Positions 18,042-25,932 of a stretch of DNA of 64,000 bases are shown piece by piece (positions within the stretch are counted from its first letter, which is position 1; each line of letters begins with the position of its first letter). Made by a program: the position numbers and the translations under genes. The stretch is taken from contig OY969581.1 in NCBI GenBank assembly GCA_963701265.1, positions 1,922,001 to 1,986,000 on the forward strand, read 5' to 3'. The stretch is from VRUE01 sp963701265 (lineage in GTDB: Bacteria; Actinomycetota; Thermoleophilia; Solirubrobacterales; 70-9). The notes beneath the pieces are model-generated. The model searched no databases, was not told where the DNA came from, and was given only the letters and a program-made list of their open reading frames with translations.

Positions 18042-19151
18042 ATGAGTCCGACCGCCACAGCCCCAGCGCCATCTCGCCGCCGCGGAATCCCCGGCCGCCG
18101 CCTGCTTGAAACCATCGCCGGGCCGCACGGGATCGATCGCTACATCGAGCAGATCAGCCCGACCCTCGTTCTCGGCGAGTGCAGGGCCGAGGTGGTCGCG
18201 GCCAGGCACGGCACCGAGGACAGCGTCACCCTGAGCTTGCGCCCCAACCGCGCCTGGGAAGGCCTCCGCGCCGGCCAGTTCGTCCAGGTCTCGGTCGAGA
18301 TCAACGGCGTTCGCCACACCCGCTGCTACTCGCCAGCCTCCCCCGCTGGCTCCGGCCGCGAGCTGGAGATCACGGTCAAGCGCCACCCCGGCGGGCTGGT
18401 CTCGAACTTCCTCGTCGACCACGCCCGGCCCGGCATGGTGATCGGCCTCTCGCAGGCCGACGGCGACTTCCACCTTCCTGATTCGCGCCCCGACTCGATC
18501 CTCCTGATTGGCGCCGGCAGCGGCATCACTCCCCTGATGGCGATCCTCCGCACCCTCTGCGCCGAGGAACACGCGGGACCGATCGCGCTGATCCAGTACG
18601 CGCCGGACCCCGAGCGCGCGATCTACCGCGAGCAGCTCGAGCGCCTGGCAGCCGAGAACCCGAACTTCAAGCTGATCCGCTCCTACACGCGAGCGCCCGG
18701 CGCCGGCGAGCTCGACGGCCACTTCAGCCCTGCTCACCTTCCCCAGTCCGATCCCAGCTTCGCCACCGCCGAGACCTTCGCCTGCGGTCCCCCTGCCCTG
18801 CTCGACGCCGTGCGCGGTACCTGGGCCAACGGCCTCGAGCAGCGGCTGCACGTCGAGAGCTTCGTCCCCCCCGCCCTGCTTCCCGTCGGCGAGCCCGGCA
18901 CGGGCTCGATCCGCTTCGCCGGCTCGAACCTCGAGGTCGAGAACACCGGCGCCTCGATCCTCGAGCAGGCCGAGCAGGCCGGTGTCCCGGCGCAGTCGGG
19001 CTGCCGCATGGGGATCTGCCACACCTGCACCTGCCGCAAGCTGAGCGGCACCGTCAAGAACCTGCTCACGGACGAGGTCTCCGCCTCACCCGACGAGGAG
19101 ATCCAGCTCTGCGTCTCCGCCCCGCTCAGCGACCTCGTAATCGACCTTTGA
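18042..19151 (+). CDS. Ferredoxin reductase-type electron-transfer partner of acyl desaturase (Rv3230c-like)
   Basis: A 369-residue three-domain iron-sulfur flavoprotein. The FAD-binding barrel has RCYSPAS, and the NAD(P)H domain has LIGAGSGITPLMAILR and FACGPPALLDAV. The C-terminal 2Fe-2S ferredoxin domain carries CRMGICHTCTCRK plus a later Cys (IQLCVSAP), the four cluster ligands. In mycobacteria the homologue Rv3230c feeds electrons to the stearoyl-CoA Delta9-desaturase DesA3. ATG 18042 follows AAGGAGGAG. The desaturase gene starts 27 bp downstream, so the pair forms an operon, probably under the divergent MerR protein. Confidence 0.92.
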   Translation: MSPTATAPAPSRRRGIPGRRLLETIAGPHGIDRYIEQISPTLVLGECRAEVVAARHGTEDSVTLSLRPNRAWEGLRAGQFVQVSVEINGVRHTRCYSPASPAGSGRELEITVKRHPGGLVSNFLVDHARPGMVIGLSQADGDFHLPDSRPDSILLIGAGSGITPLMAILRTLCAEEHAGPIALIQYAPDPERAIYREQLERLAAENPNFKLIRSYTRAPGAGELDGHFSPAHLPQSDPSFATAETFACGPPALLDAVRGTWANGLEQRLHVESFVPPALLPVGEPGTGSIRFAGSNLEVENTGASILEQAEQAGVPAQSGCRMGICHTCTCRKLSGTVKNLLTDEVSASPDEEIQLCVSAPLSDLVIDL

Positions 19152-19177
19152 ACCAACTTCAACGAAAGGCCTCAAAA

Positions 19178-20321
19178 ATGAGCACGACAACCGAGAGCCA
19201 GATTCCCCTCACGCCGGAGCAGATCGAGAGCTTCGGCGAGGAGCTCGACGCGATCCGCCAGCGCGTCCTCGCCGATCGCGGCGAGCACGACGCCAACTAC
19301 ATTCGCAAGGTGATCCGCGCCCAGCGCGGGCTCGAGGTCGCCGGTCGCGGCCTGCTCTGGGCCGGTGTCTTCCCGCCGGCCTGGATCGCCGGCACGGCCG
19401 CCCTCTCGCTCTCCAAGATCCTCGACAACATGGAGATCGGCCACAACGTGATGCACGGTCAGTACGACTGGATGAACGATCCGGCGCTCTCCGGCAAGCA
19501 GTTCGAGTGGGACAACGCCTGCCCGGCCGACCAGTGGCGCCACTCCCACAACTACATGCACCACACCCACACCAACATCGTCGGCAAGGACCGCGACATC
19601 GGCTACGGCGTGCTGCGCATGTCAGAGGACCAGCGCTGGACTCCCTACTACCTCGGCAACCCCGTCTACGCGACCCTGCTGGCGCTGCTCTTCCAGTACG
19701 GAGTGGCCGTACACGACCTCGAAGTCGAGCAGCTCGACGACCGGCAAGGCGAAGCTCGCCGACAAGCGCAAGCTGATCGGTGGGATCTGGAAGAAGGTCC
19801 GCCGCCAGACCCTGAAGGACTACGTGATCTTCCCGGCCCTGTCCGGCCCCTTCTTCCTCTACCCGCTGGCCGGCAACGCGACCGCGAACCTGGTCCGCAA
19901 CGTCTGGTCTTTCACCATCATCTTCTGTGGGCACTTCCCGGAAGGCACCCACGAGTTCACCGAGGAGGAGACCGAGAACGAGAGCCGTGGCGAGTGGTAC
20001 TACCGCCAGCTCCTCGGCTCGGCCAACCTAAGCGGCAGTCGCCCCTTCCACATCCTCTCCGGCAACCTCAGCTTCCAGATCGAGCACCACCTGTTCCCGG
20101 ACCTGCCGGCCAACCGCTACGCGGAAATCTCCACCGAGGTCCGCGAGATCTGCGAGCGCTACGGCATCCCATACAACGTCGGCCCGCTGGGCAAGCAGTT
20201 CGGCAGCGTGGTCAAGAAGATCTGCCGCCTCGCACTCCCGGACCGAAAAGGACGCGTCGATGAGCAGCTGCCCGCCGCGGCGCCCGCAGGCGAGGAGGCC
20301 CGGGTGCCGGTTGCCGCCTAG
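19178..20321 (+). pseudogene. Membrane acyl-CoA desaturase (DesA3-like), one-base frameshift
   Basis: ATG 19178 opens a fatty-acid desaturase with histidine boxes GHNVMHG, HSHNYMHHTHTN and, after the shift, QIEHHLFPDLP. These eight or more His ligate the di-iron centre. At 19741-19742 one extra C (GACGACCGGC instead of GACGACGGC) shifts the frame; removing it gives a continuous 380-residue protein with the expected DGKAKLADKRK link. The redox partner lies upstream in the same operon. Because the reading frame on both sides is perfectly conserved, a sequence error is more likely than decay. The product should introduce a cis double bond into membrane acyl chains. Confidence 0.88.
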
Positions 20322-20350
20322 GCAGCGACATCGACACATTCAGGGAAACC

Positions 20351-20363
20351 GCCATACCGCTAC
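20351..20363. repeat. Left attachment repeat of the tRNA-Glu element
   Basis: GCCATACCGCTAC is identical to 29469-29481. The flanks then differ except for a loose match to the T-arm (TTCG..CCC), consistent with a diverged attP arm. Confidence 0.72.
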
Positions 20364-20485
20364 AGCGTTTCGTCCCAAACGGAGAGATCGTCATCCCCGT
20401 AGAAGCGGCGCTGGATTTGGCTCCACAGGCGAGAAAGCAGCGTCCGTCCTACAAGCAGATCAGGGTGCCCCGAAGAGACATCTGA
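20351..20485 (+). other. Orphan 3' coding end for the recombinase across the attachment core
   Basis: Reading GCC ATA CCG CTA from 20351 the frame stays open for 44 codons to TGA 20483-20485. The peptide looks protein-like (AIPLQRFVPNGEIVIPV then a basic tail ending PRRDI). The recombinase frame enters the right core in exactly the same phase (AIPL). In an excised circle the right core would be joined to this segment, giving the recombinase a C-terminus different from the one it has while integrated, where it runs into the tRNA. There is no start codon or ribosome site here, so it has no independent gene. Confidence 0.55.
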
Positions 20486-20545
20486 AAAAGTCGCCTTGAC
20501 TTCGGTCCCAGCGGAGCTACCTTCGCCGACGCCAAAGACATAAGT

Positions 20546-20576
20546 GGCCCCGGCGGCGCGCTAACGCCCCGGGGCC
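20546..20576 (+). terminator. Strong hairpin after the orphan 3' end
   Basis: GGCCCCGG (20546-20553) pairs perfectly with CCGGGGCC (20569-20576). An inner GGCG/CGCC pair extends the stem past a bulged C. In the circular form it would lie about 60 bp past the recombinase stop and serve as its terminator. Confidence 0.5.
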
Positions 20577-20692
20577 TGGCACCGAAGCAGACGCCTTCGA
20601 TGCGCGACCGATTCTCCCAGAGCCTTTCGTGCAATTGGGAGATTGACGGCCACTGAGAGGCGGCTTCGGTGCCCTACCGAGAGGAGGGCGCC

Positions 20693-21100
20693 ATGCCCAG
20701 CACCACTTGCACGATCGACGGCGACCAGCGCGACGGGCTTTACGAGCTGGTGCGCAATCACCTGGGCGCTGTCGGCGATCTCTGGATCGCACTGGAGATC
20801 AACAGGGATTTCGCTACCGCCGAGCGTCTCGGTTTGGAGTTCGGCGAAGACTTCCGGCTACTGGAGGACATCGGCTGGAACGGGCGCGATGGTCGCAAGG
20901 CATTCGAGCTGACCATGCCGTCCGAGGATCTAATGGAACTGCTCCAGCGCCTTCACGGCGAAGCCGAGCGTGTCCTCCTCGAATCCGTCACCGAGCGCGA
21001 GTCGAGGGAGGAAGACGCCGCGACCAACGAGCTATTCCGGCTCGGCTACGACGCCTGCGAGGAACTGCTGGCCGACCTCGACCCACGGGAGGCGGCCTGA
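20693..21100 (+). CDS. Hypothetical acidic protein on the element
   Basis: A 135-residue, strongly acidic soluble protein, mostly helical by composition (RNHLGAVGDLWIALEINRDF, ERLGLEFGEDFRLLEDIGW, MELLQRLHGEAERVLLE). ATG 20693 follows GAGGAGGG. It has no signal peptide, Cys motif or HTH. It is transcribed alone, convergent with the GHKL gene. No family is recognised. An antitoxin-like or anti-restriction role is possible for a small acidic protein on such an element, but nothing in the sequence proves it. Confidence 0.7.
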   Translation: MPSTTCTIDGDQRDGLYELVRNHLGAVGDLWIALEINRDFATAERLGLEFGEDFRLLEDIGWNGRDGRKAFELTMPSEDLMELLQRLHGEAERVLLESVTERESREEDAATNELFRLGYDACEELLADLDPREAA

Positions 21101-21114
21101 CGATTCGCCGCGAA

Positions 21115-21337
21115 CCGTGCGGCTTCTCGGGGGCCGAGGCGCAGGCCACAGGGAGGTTGCGGAGCTGCCCGCTCGGGGCGCCCCGCACCCTGCCTCGGCC
21201 TCCGAGAAGCCGCACGGCTAACACCGACGTGAAAGCGCCTCGAGCGAACCGGACCTCGGGGCGCCCCGCACCCTGCCTCGGCCTCCGAGAAGCCGCACGG
21301 CTAACACCGACGTGAAAGCGCCTCGAGCGAACCGGAC
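21115..21337. repeat. 83-bp perfect tandem duplication with a 26-bp inverted-repeat arm
   Basis: Positions 21172-21254 and 21255-21337 are two identical, abutting 83-bp units. Each contains GCCTCGGCCTCCGAGAAGCC.. (21192-21217; 21275-21300), the reverse complement of 21115-21140 with one G-U wobble. The left arm can therefore pair with either of two right arms. The region lies between the stops of the convergent 20693 and GHKL genes, so a duplicated bidirectional terminator is the plain reading. A structured RNA or recombination site is also possible. Confidence 0.8.
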
Positions 21338-21376
21338 ACGAGAGGATCCGAACGCCGATCTGCTTAGGCTTGGCCC

Positions 21377-23965
21377 CTATGCGTCCTCGGCCTCGTCCTC
21401 CTTGGCCTGCTCGAGGCTGCGCTGAATGTGCTGGGCAATAATGTCCGGGCTCTGGAGAAGGCAGACGGTGTCGCCATCGCCGAGCTGAATCAACTTGCCG
21501 GACATCGTCTCCAAGGCGATGAGCTTCCGCGTGAAGTCCTGGTATTCGGGCAGGTCCTCGCGATAGTGGTCCTGCCATAGCGACCGGAAGGCGACGACAT
21601 CTCCGCTCGCCTCCTTCTGCTGCCGCTCCCAAATCAGCTCGAGCAACGTCTTGTGGTCGAAGTGCTCGATTGGGTTAGCAAGCTCCTCGATGCGTTTGCG
21701 CTTCTCCTCAGGCGGCTCGATCTCTTCGAGGACTGGAAGGATCAGCTCCAGCGGATACGACCAGCGGTGGACAGCCTTATAGAGGGCCTCCAGCGTGGGG
21801 ACGTCAACGATTGAAGCTTTGTTGTGACCCGTGGACGCCTCTCGGCAGTCGCGCAGAATGGCTGGATCCTCCCCTCGGACGAAGCCGGCGAACTCGCGTG
21901 CAACAACAATCGCCACAGAAGCCCCGTCGACGTCCGCGAGGTGACCGAGCGCGGGGCCGATCTCCGCATCGTCGTTCTTAAGTGGTTTTTTAGAGCTCTT
22001 GGCGTCCACGATGAACCGGGTCTCGGAAGGTCCAGTGGGACCGACTACAAGGACATCCTCCTCGCCAGACCCACCACGCCGGGTTGCGACGAACCCCATT
22101 AGCTGGAAGAGCTTCGCCAAGGCGATCTCGAACTTCATCTTGCCCTTGTGGGATTCGGTATAGACGGCCGCGATCACATCGTCCGGGCTGTTTCGGAACC
22201 GCACGGCAAGCTGCCTGAGCAGATCGTCACGCCAGGCGAGAACCGATTGCACCTGCTCTCTCGACATGCCTATGTCGTAGAGATGACCCTCCAAGAGGCG
22301 CTCGGAAACGGCCAAGAGCTCAAAGGCGCGAATGGCCCGCTCGGCCTTTGCACCCGTACCCATTTCGCCCCGGAGCGTCTTGAAGAACGGGTGCGCGGTG
22401 TTGATCTGAAACCCGCTGCCGTCCTGTGCAATGACCGAGAGCGGCTCCTCCTCTGGAAGCTCCTGACGATCCAGGGTCGGCGTGTCGAACGTGAACTCCT
22501 CTATTGAAGGCCCGTTGTCGATCTGCATGAGAAGAGCAGTGAGCGGCTCCCGAAATAGCCTGCGGTCCCGCGTGGGGAGCAGGTGATAGGCGGCCTCTGC
22601 CTCCTCCCGCCGCTCGTCCTGGCGCTCAATTTCCCCACGCGCCGCCCGGTACAGAGCCCGCTGCAGCACCGTCAGCTCGGCGACGCGGGCTGAATCCCGG
22701 AGCCGGCCGCGATCAGCCAGAAGATCGGCATCCAGGCCATCCGCCCTGATCACCGCCTGCATTCGGTAGAAGGTCCCGAAGGACGGTGGCGCCAAGTAAA
22801 GCTCGGCGTCCTCGGTATTGAGCAAACGGTCCCGAACCATGACGAAGAACCCGTAGGAGCGCTCATCCTTGGACTCGTTCTCCCGCTGCAACGACTCCGA
22901 GAAGAGGTTGAGGTCGGCACTGACAACACCAACCGCGGGAAGCGTCACGGCAGGCTGCTCCTCCCCATCGGCATCCTTTCTCACTGCTCCGAAGGTGATG
23001 TCCCCAGACACGTCGCCCTTCTCTTTTGCTTGCTTCCATGCGATCTCAAGGGCCTCTTTAACCTTGTCGTCCTTCAGAGTCCAACTTACGGTCGCGCCCT
23101 TTCCGAGGCGAGGAGCAACTTCTTCGTCGTCGACCTCGACCTGAAAATCCGGCCGAAGGGGCATGGCGTTGCCAAGGACCCAGCGGAGACGGCCCGGGGG
23201 TAGTTTCACATCGTCGCGGAGCCGATCGATCACCGCGAGCGTGAAGGTGGGTTTGTCGAAGAGCGACCAGGCGTGGACGCTTTCGGGAACAACCGCGCCA
23301 GCCCACTCCCTTGCCTCGTCCTCGGTTAGCTCCCGGATGTCGCTGCGGTAGACGGGGTCATGGCCGTTCTCGTTTGCAGTCTGCGGATCGGGCGCCTCGG
23401 CGGCGTCCTCGTTGACCTCTGCGGAAGGCTCGCTCCCGTTGCCAGAGTCGTCGTCCCCCCCGAGATCCGCTTGCACCTCCCGGTAGTCGATACCGACCAA
23501 GAGATACTCCCCGCCGCGCTTGCAGAGGTGTGAGATCCGTTCCCCGACGGCATAGGAGGCAAGCTTCCCGATCCCGAACTTCCCAATTACCTGCCGCTCG
23601 CGGCCGCCCTCCGTTCGCGTGCGGGCGCCGTCAGCCTGCTTCGGGCTGCGGGCGATCTTCCACATCGCCTGGATTCCGGCTTCGTCCATCGACTCGCCGT
23701 CATCCCAAACGGCGACCTTGTCTAGAACGAGCTGGCCGGGAACGTAGACGTAGGTCATAGACGCCATCGCGTCAAAGCCGTTGGCAACGAGCTCCTCGAT
23801 TGCCTTGCTCGGCGACCCGTAGAGGTGTTCGGAGAAGTGCCGGACGATGGCGTAGTCGATTTCAAGCTCGACGTCGCCACGCTTGCGACCTACCGCCGTT
23901 GCCTCTGGCAGCTCTGCGGGGTCCTCGCCGTCCGCAACGACGGGCGCCGCCTCGTCTCCAGGCAT
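21377..23965 (-). CDS. GHKL (MutL/MORC-like) ATPase fused to a PD-(D/E)XK nuclease
   Basis: An 862-residue protein. The N-terminal Bergerat-fold ATPase has the N-box EELVANGFDA (Glu58/Asn62), VWDDGESMDE and GKFGIGK (about 128-134). A long middle region follows, then a restriction-endonuclease-like domain near residues 610-655 (KFEIALAKLF, EEDVLVV, FIVDAKSS) with the E/D-(n)-D-x-K pattern. Similar MORC-like GHKL ATPases are known in predicted prokaryotic restriction-modification operons next to C5 methyltransferases. ATG 23965 is chosen for its GAGGAG site; the open frame upstream overlaps the methyltransferase. It overlaps or abuts that gene by about 20 bp, so the two form one operon. It is probably the restriction subunit. 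Confidence 0.85.
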   Translation of the reverse strand: MPGDEAAPVVADGEDPAELPEATAVGRKRGDVELEIDYAIVRHFSEHLYGSPSKAIEELVANGFDAMASMTYVYVPGQLVLDKVAVWDDGESMDEAGIQAMWKIARSPKQADGARTRTEGGRERQVIGKFGIGKLASYAVGERISHLCKRGGEYLLVGIDYREVQADLGGDDDSGNGSEPSAEVNEDAAEAPDPQTANENGHDPVYRSDIRELTEDEAREWAGAVVPESVHAWSLFDKPTFTLAVIDRLRDDVKLPPGRLRWVLGNAMPLRPDFQVEVDDEEVAPRLGKGATVSWTLKDDKVKEALEIAWKQAKEKGDVSGDITFGAVRKDADGEEQPAVTLPAVGVVSADLNLFSESLQRENESKDERSYGFFVMVRDRLLNTEDAELYLAPPSFGTFYRMQAVIRADGLDADLLADRGRLRDSARVAELTVLQRALYRAARGEIERQDERREEAEAAYHLLPTRDRRLFREPLTALLMQIDNGPSIEEFTFDTPTLDRQELPEEEPLSVIAQDGSGFQINTAHPFFKTLRGEMGTGAKAERAIRAFELLAVSERLLEGHLYDIGMSREQVQSVLAWRDDLLRQLAVRFRNSPDDVIAAVYTESHKGKMKFEIALAKLFQLMGFVATRRGGSGEEDVLVVGPTGPSETRFIVDAKSSKKPLKNDDAEIGPALGHLADVDGASVAIVVAREFAGFVRGEDPAILRDCREASTGHNKASIVDVPTLEALYKAVHRWSYPLELILPVLEEIEPPEEKRKRIEELANPIEHFDHKTLLELIWERQQKEASGDVVAFRSLWQDHYREDLPEYQDFTRKLIALETMSGKLIQLGDGDTVCLLQSPDIIAQHIQRSLEQAKEDEAEDA

Positions 23966-23984
23966 CAGCTCCTCAACGGCATCC

Positions 23985-25508
23985 TCACTCAAACCCAACC
24001 CCCAGCAGTAGCTCCCGGGCCGCCATCGCCAGCCCCTGGGCCATCCTGACAGGTACCGCGTTACCAATCTGCCCCTCGATCGCCTGGTAGGAGCCCTCGA
24101 ACCGGTACCTCCGGGGGAACGTCTGTATAAGTGCGGCCTCCCGAAGAGTTATTCCCCGATCTCGAACCGGATGCAGAAACCGCCCGCAGGCGGGCGTGGT
24201 GCAACGGGTCGTCAGGGTCGGGGCTGGCTCGTCAAGGCGCATGCGCCCGTAGGAGGCAGCGGCGCTCCTCTTTGACCCCAAGGATTTGTGGCAATCGAGC
24301 TGAAGGTCCTCGGGCAGATCGAACCGCCCACCGTTTTTCGGGATCAACTTGATCCGTTCAGCCACCTCCGGCGTCGCCGTCCGGCCCCGGTGAATGCGGT
24401 CCCGGGTGCCCTTGAACGGACCCGCCTCGGCCAGCACCTTCGTGATTCGTTCGTGCTCTCGCCGAAAAGCAACTGGGAGGAGCTCGGCGGGGTGCTCAGG
24501 CATTTCGTCTGGGTCCATCCCCCTCACACCAATTGCGATCAAGCGGCGCCGATTCTGGGCGACGCCGAAATCGGTCGCATTCAGCCGATACGTCTTCACG
24601 CCGTAACCGGTTGCGCGCGCCTTGCTGAGCAGCGTCTTCATGCGCCGGTCGCGTGCCAAGCCGGGAACGTTCTCAAGGATGAATGCCCTCGGGCGGATCG
24701 CGGAAATGAACTCAAGGACAGTGGAGACGAGGTCGTTGCGATGGTCATCCTCGTCGGTAGCGCCGAGGCTCGAAAAGCCCTGGCAGGGTGGACACGCATT
24801 AAGAAGATCTAGATCCCCAGGGCCTAGACCGATGGCCTTCAAGAGCTCGGCAGGCGTAACCTCGGTGATGTCACGCTCGAGCAGTTCGGTTCCCTTGTGG
24901 TTCTTGCGGTACGACTTGGCGCACGCGGCGTCGAACTCAACTGCAGCGCGTACGTCATAGCCCGCTTGCTTCAAGCCCTGGGTGGAACCGCCTGCGCCAG
25001 CGAAGAGGTCGACCGCCGTCCGAACCTTGTCCTGCTTACTCCGCTGTTGCCGCAAACGAAGCCCCTCCAGCGTCTCCACGATGAGGGCAGCGGCATCCTT
25101 TGGCGCCGTGTGTTCCCAGATCCGAAGGACAGTCCAACCCGATTGCCTCAGAGATGCGGTGACAAGCTCGTCTCGTGCGACGTTCCGCTTCAGCTTCGGA
25201 ACCCAGTAGTTGCGGTTCGTCTTCGGCACCGTCCCGTGCTCAGGGCATTGATGCCAGAAGCATCCGTCGATGAAGACCGCGAGCCCATCGCTCGGAAACG
25301 CGATGTCGATGCTTCGCTTGCGGCCCGCAGCCCGCACCTTGTGCTCCTTTCGGAACCGATAGCCAAGGCGATAGAGCTCCGACCGGACAGCTACCTCGGG
25401 CTTCGTGTCGGTCTTCCGAACAGCACGCATGGTCGCGCTCCGGACTGCGTCTGGCGGCGCCGGGTAAGGCAGCCGTGGCTGGACGGTCCGGGTCATGGTT
25501 CGGGCCAT
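23985..25508 (-). CDS. Vsr endonuclease fused to DNA (cytosine-5) methyltransferase
   Basis: A 507-residue natural fusion. Residues 20-150 are a very-short-patch-repair (Vsr) endonuclease: TKPEVAVRSELYRLGYRFR, SIDIAF with the catalytic Asp68, AVFIDGCFWHQCPEH and WTVLRIWEH. Residues 163-507 are a complete C5 methyltransferase: VDLFAGAGG (AdoMet site), CPPCQGFS (catalytic Cys242), ENVPG, QNRRRLIAIG and GNAVPVRMA. Vsr nicks T:G mismatches left when 5-methylcytosine deaminates, so mutation repair and methylation would act from one chain. The methyltransferase protects host DNA from the adjoining GHKL-nuclease. Start ATG 25508 or 25496. The target site cannot be read from sequence. Confidence 0.92.
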   Translation of the reverse strand: MARTMTRTVQPRLPYPAPPDAVRSATMRAVRKTDTKPEVAVRSELYRLGYRFRKEHKVRAAGRKRSIDIAFPSDGLAVFIDGCFWHQCPEHGTVPKTNRNYWVPKLKRNVARDELVTASLRQSGWTVLRIWEHTAPKDAAALIVETLEGLRLRQQRSKQDKVRTAVDLFAGAGGSTQGLKQAGYDVRAAVEFDAACAKSYRKNHKGTELLERDITEVTPAELLKAIGLGPGDLDLLNACPPCQGFSSLGATDEDDHRNDLVSTVLEFISAIRPRAFILENVPGLARDRRMKTLLSKARATGYGVKTYRLNATDFGVAQNRRRLIAIGVRGMDPDEMPEHPAELLPVAFRREHERITKVLAEAGPFKGTRDRIHRGRTATPEVAERIKLIPKNGGRFDLPEDLQLDCHKSLGSKRSAAASYGRMRLDEPAPTLTTRCTTPACGRFLHPVRDRGITLREAALIQTFPRRYRFEGSYQAIEGQIGNAVPVRMAQGLAMAARELLLGVGFE

Positions 25509-25932
25509 GCATCCTACCGCGAGTGCCTGACGGCTCGCTTGGTCGTCTTGCGCCGCCCCACGGGGCTTCTGCCCTTCCCTCGTCAGAGGTGGACAATGCT
25601 CTGCTGGGCAGAACTCGGTAAGCCCCTAGATAGGCGGATTCGTCACATACCGGTCACATAAAGGGGTCCACTTTCCCCTTCGTGCCTCCGTTTAAATAGA
25701 TGGCACCAGAACTACGACCAGGCGCACCGCGCGAAAATGGCCGGATTCGGCTGGCTCGTTCGACAGGTATGTAGATGATGAATCTGCAAAGAGCCTGTTT
25801 GCGCCCGCCCGTCCTTGCCAATTGCCCTGACCCCGACTGGCAAGGCAGAACAGCGTTCATTCCGCGCCGTGGTGCGGAGTCTGCCCCTCTCCCCCGCGCC
25901 CGAGTCTCTACCACCATGTTCGGGGTTCGGTG
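25509..25932. promoter_or_regulatory. 424-bp divergent intergenic region of the element
   Basis: No coding signal is seen. The region separates the leftward restriction-modification operon from the rightward replication-relaxation gene, so it must hold both promoters. It is AT-richer around 25655-25800. It contains the 8-bp inverted repeat CCTTGCCA (25813-25820) / TGGCAAGG (25838-25845). This could be a regulator site or part of a replication or transfer origin; neither is proven. Confidence 0.45.

Noticed and set aside
20693..21100. Antitoxin of a toxin-antitoxin pair
   Set aside because: It is small and acidic, but no partner gene lies next to it and no DNA-binding motif is seen.
21115..21337. 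CRISPR array
   Set aside because: Only two abutting copies without spacers and no cas genes; it is a tandem duplication.
23966..24067. Upstream extension of the GHKL gene
   Set aside because: It overlaps the methyltransferase end and adds a Trp/Arg-rich peptide unlike the family. ATG 23965 has a ribosome site.
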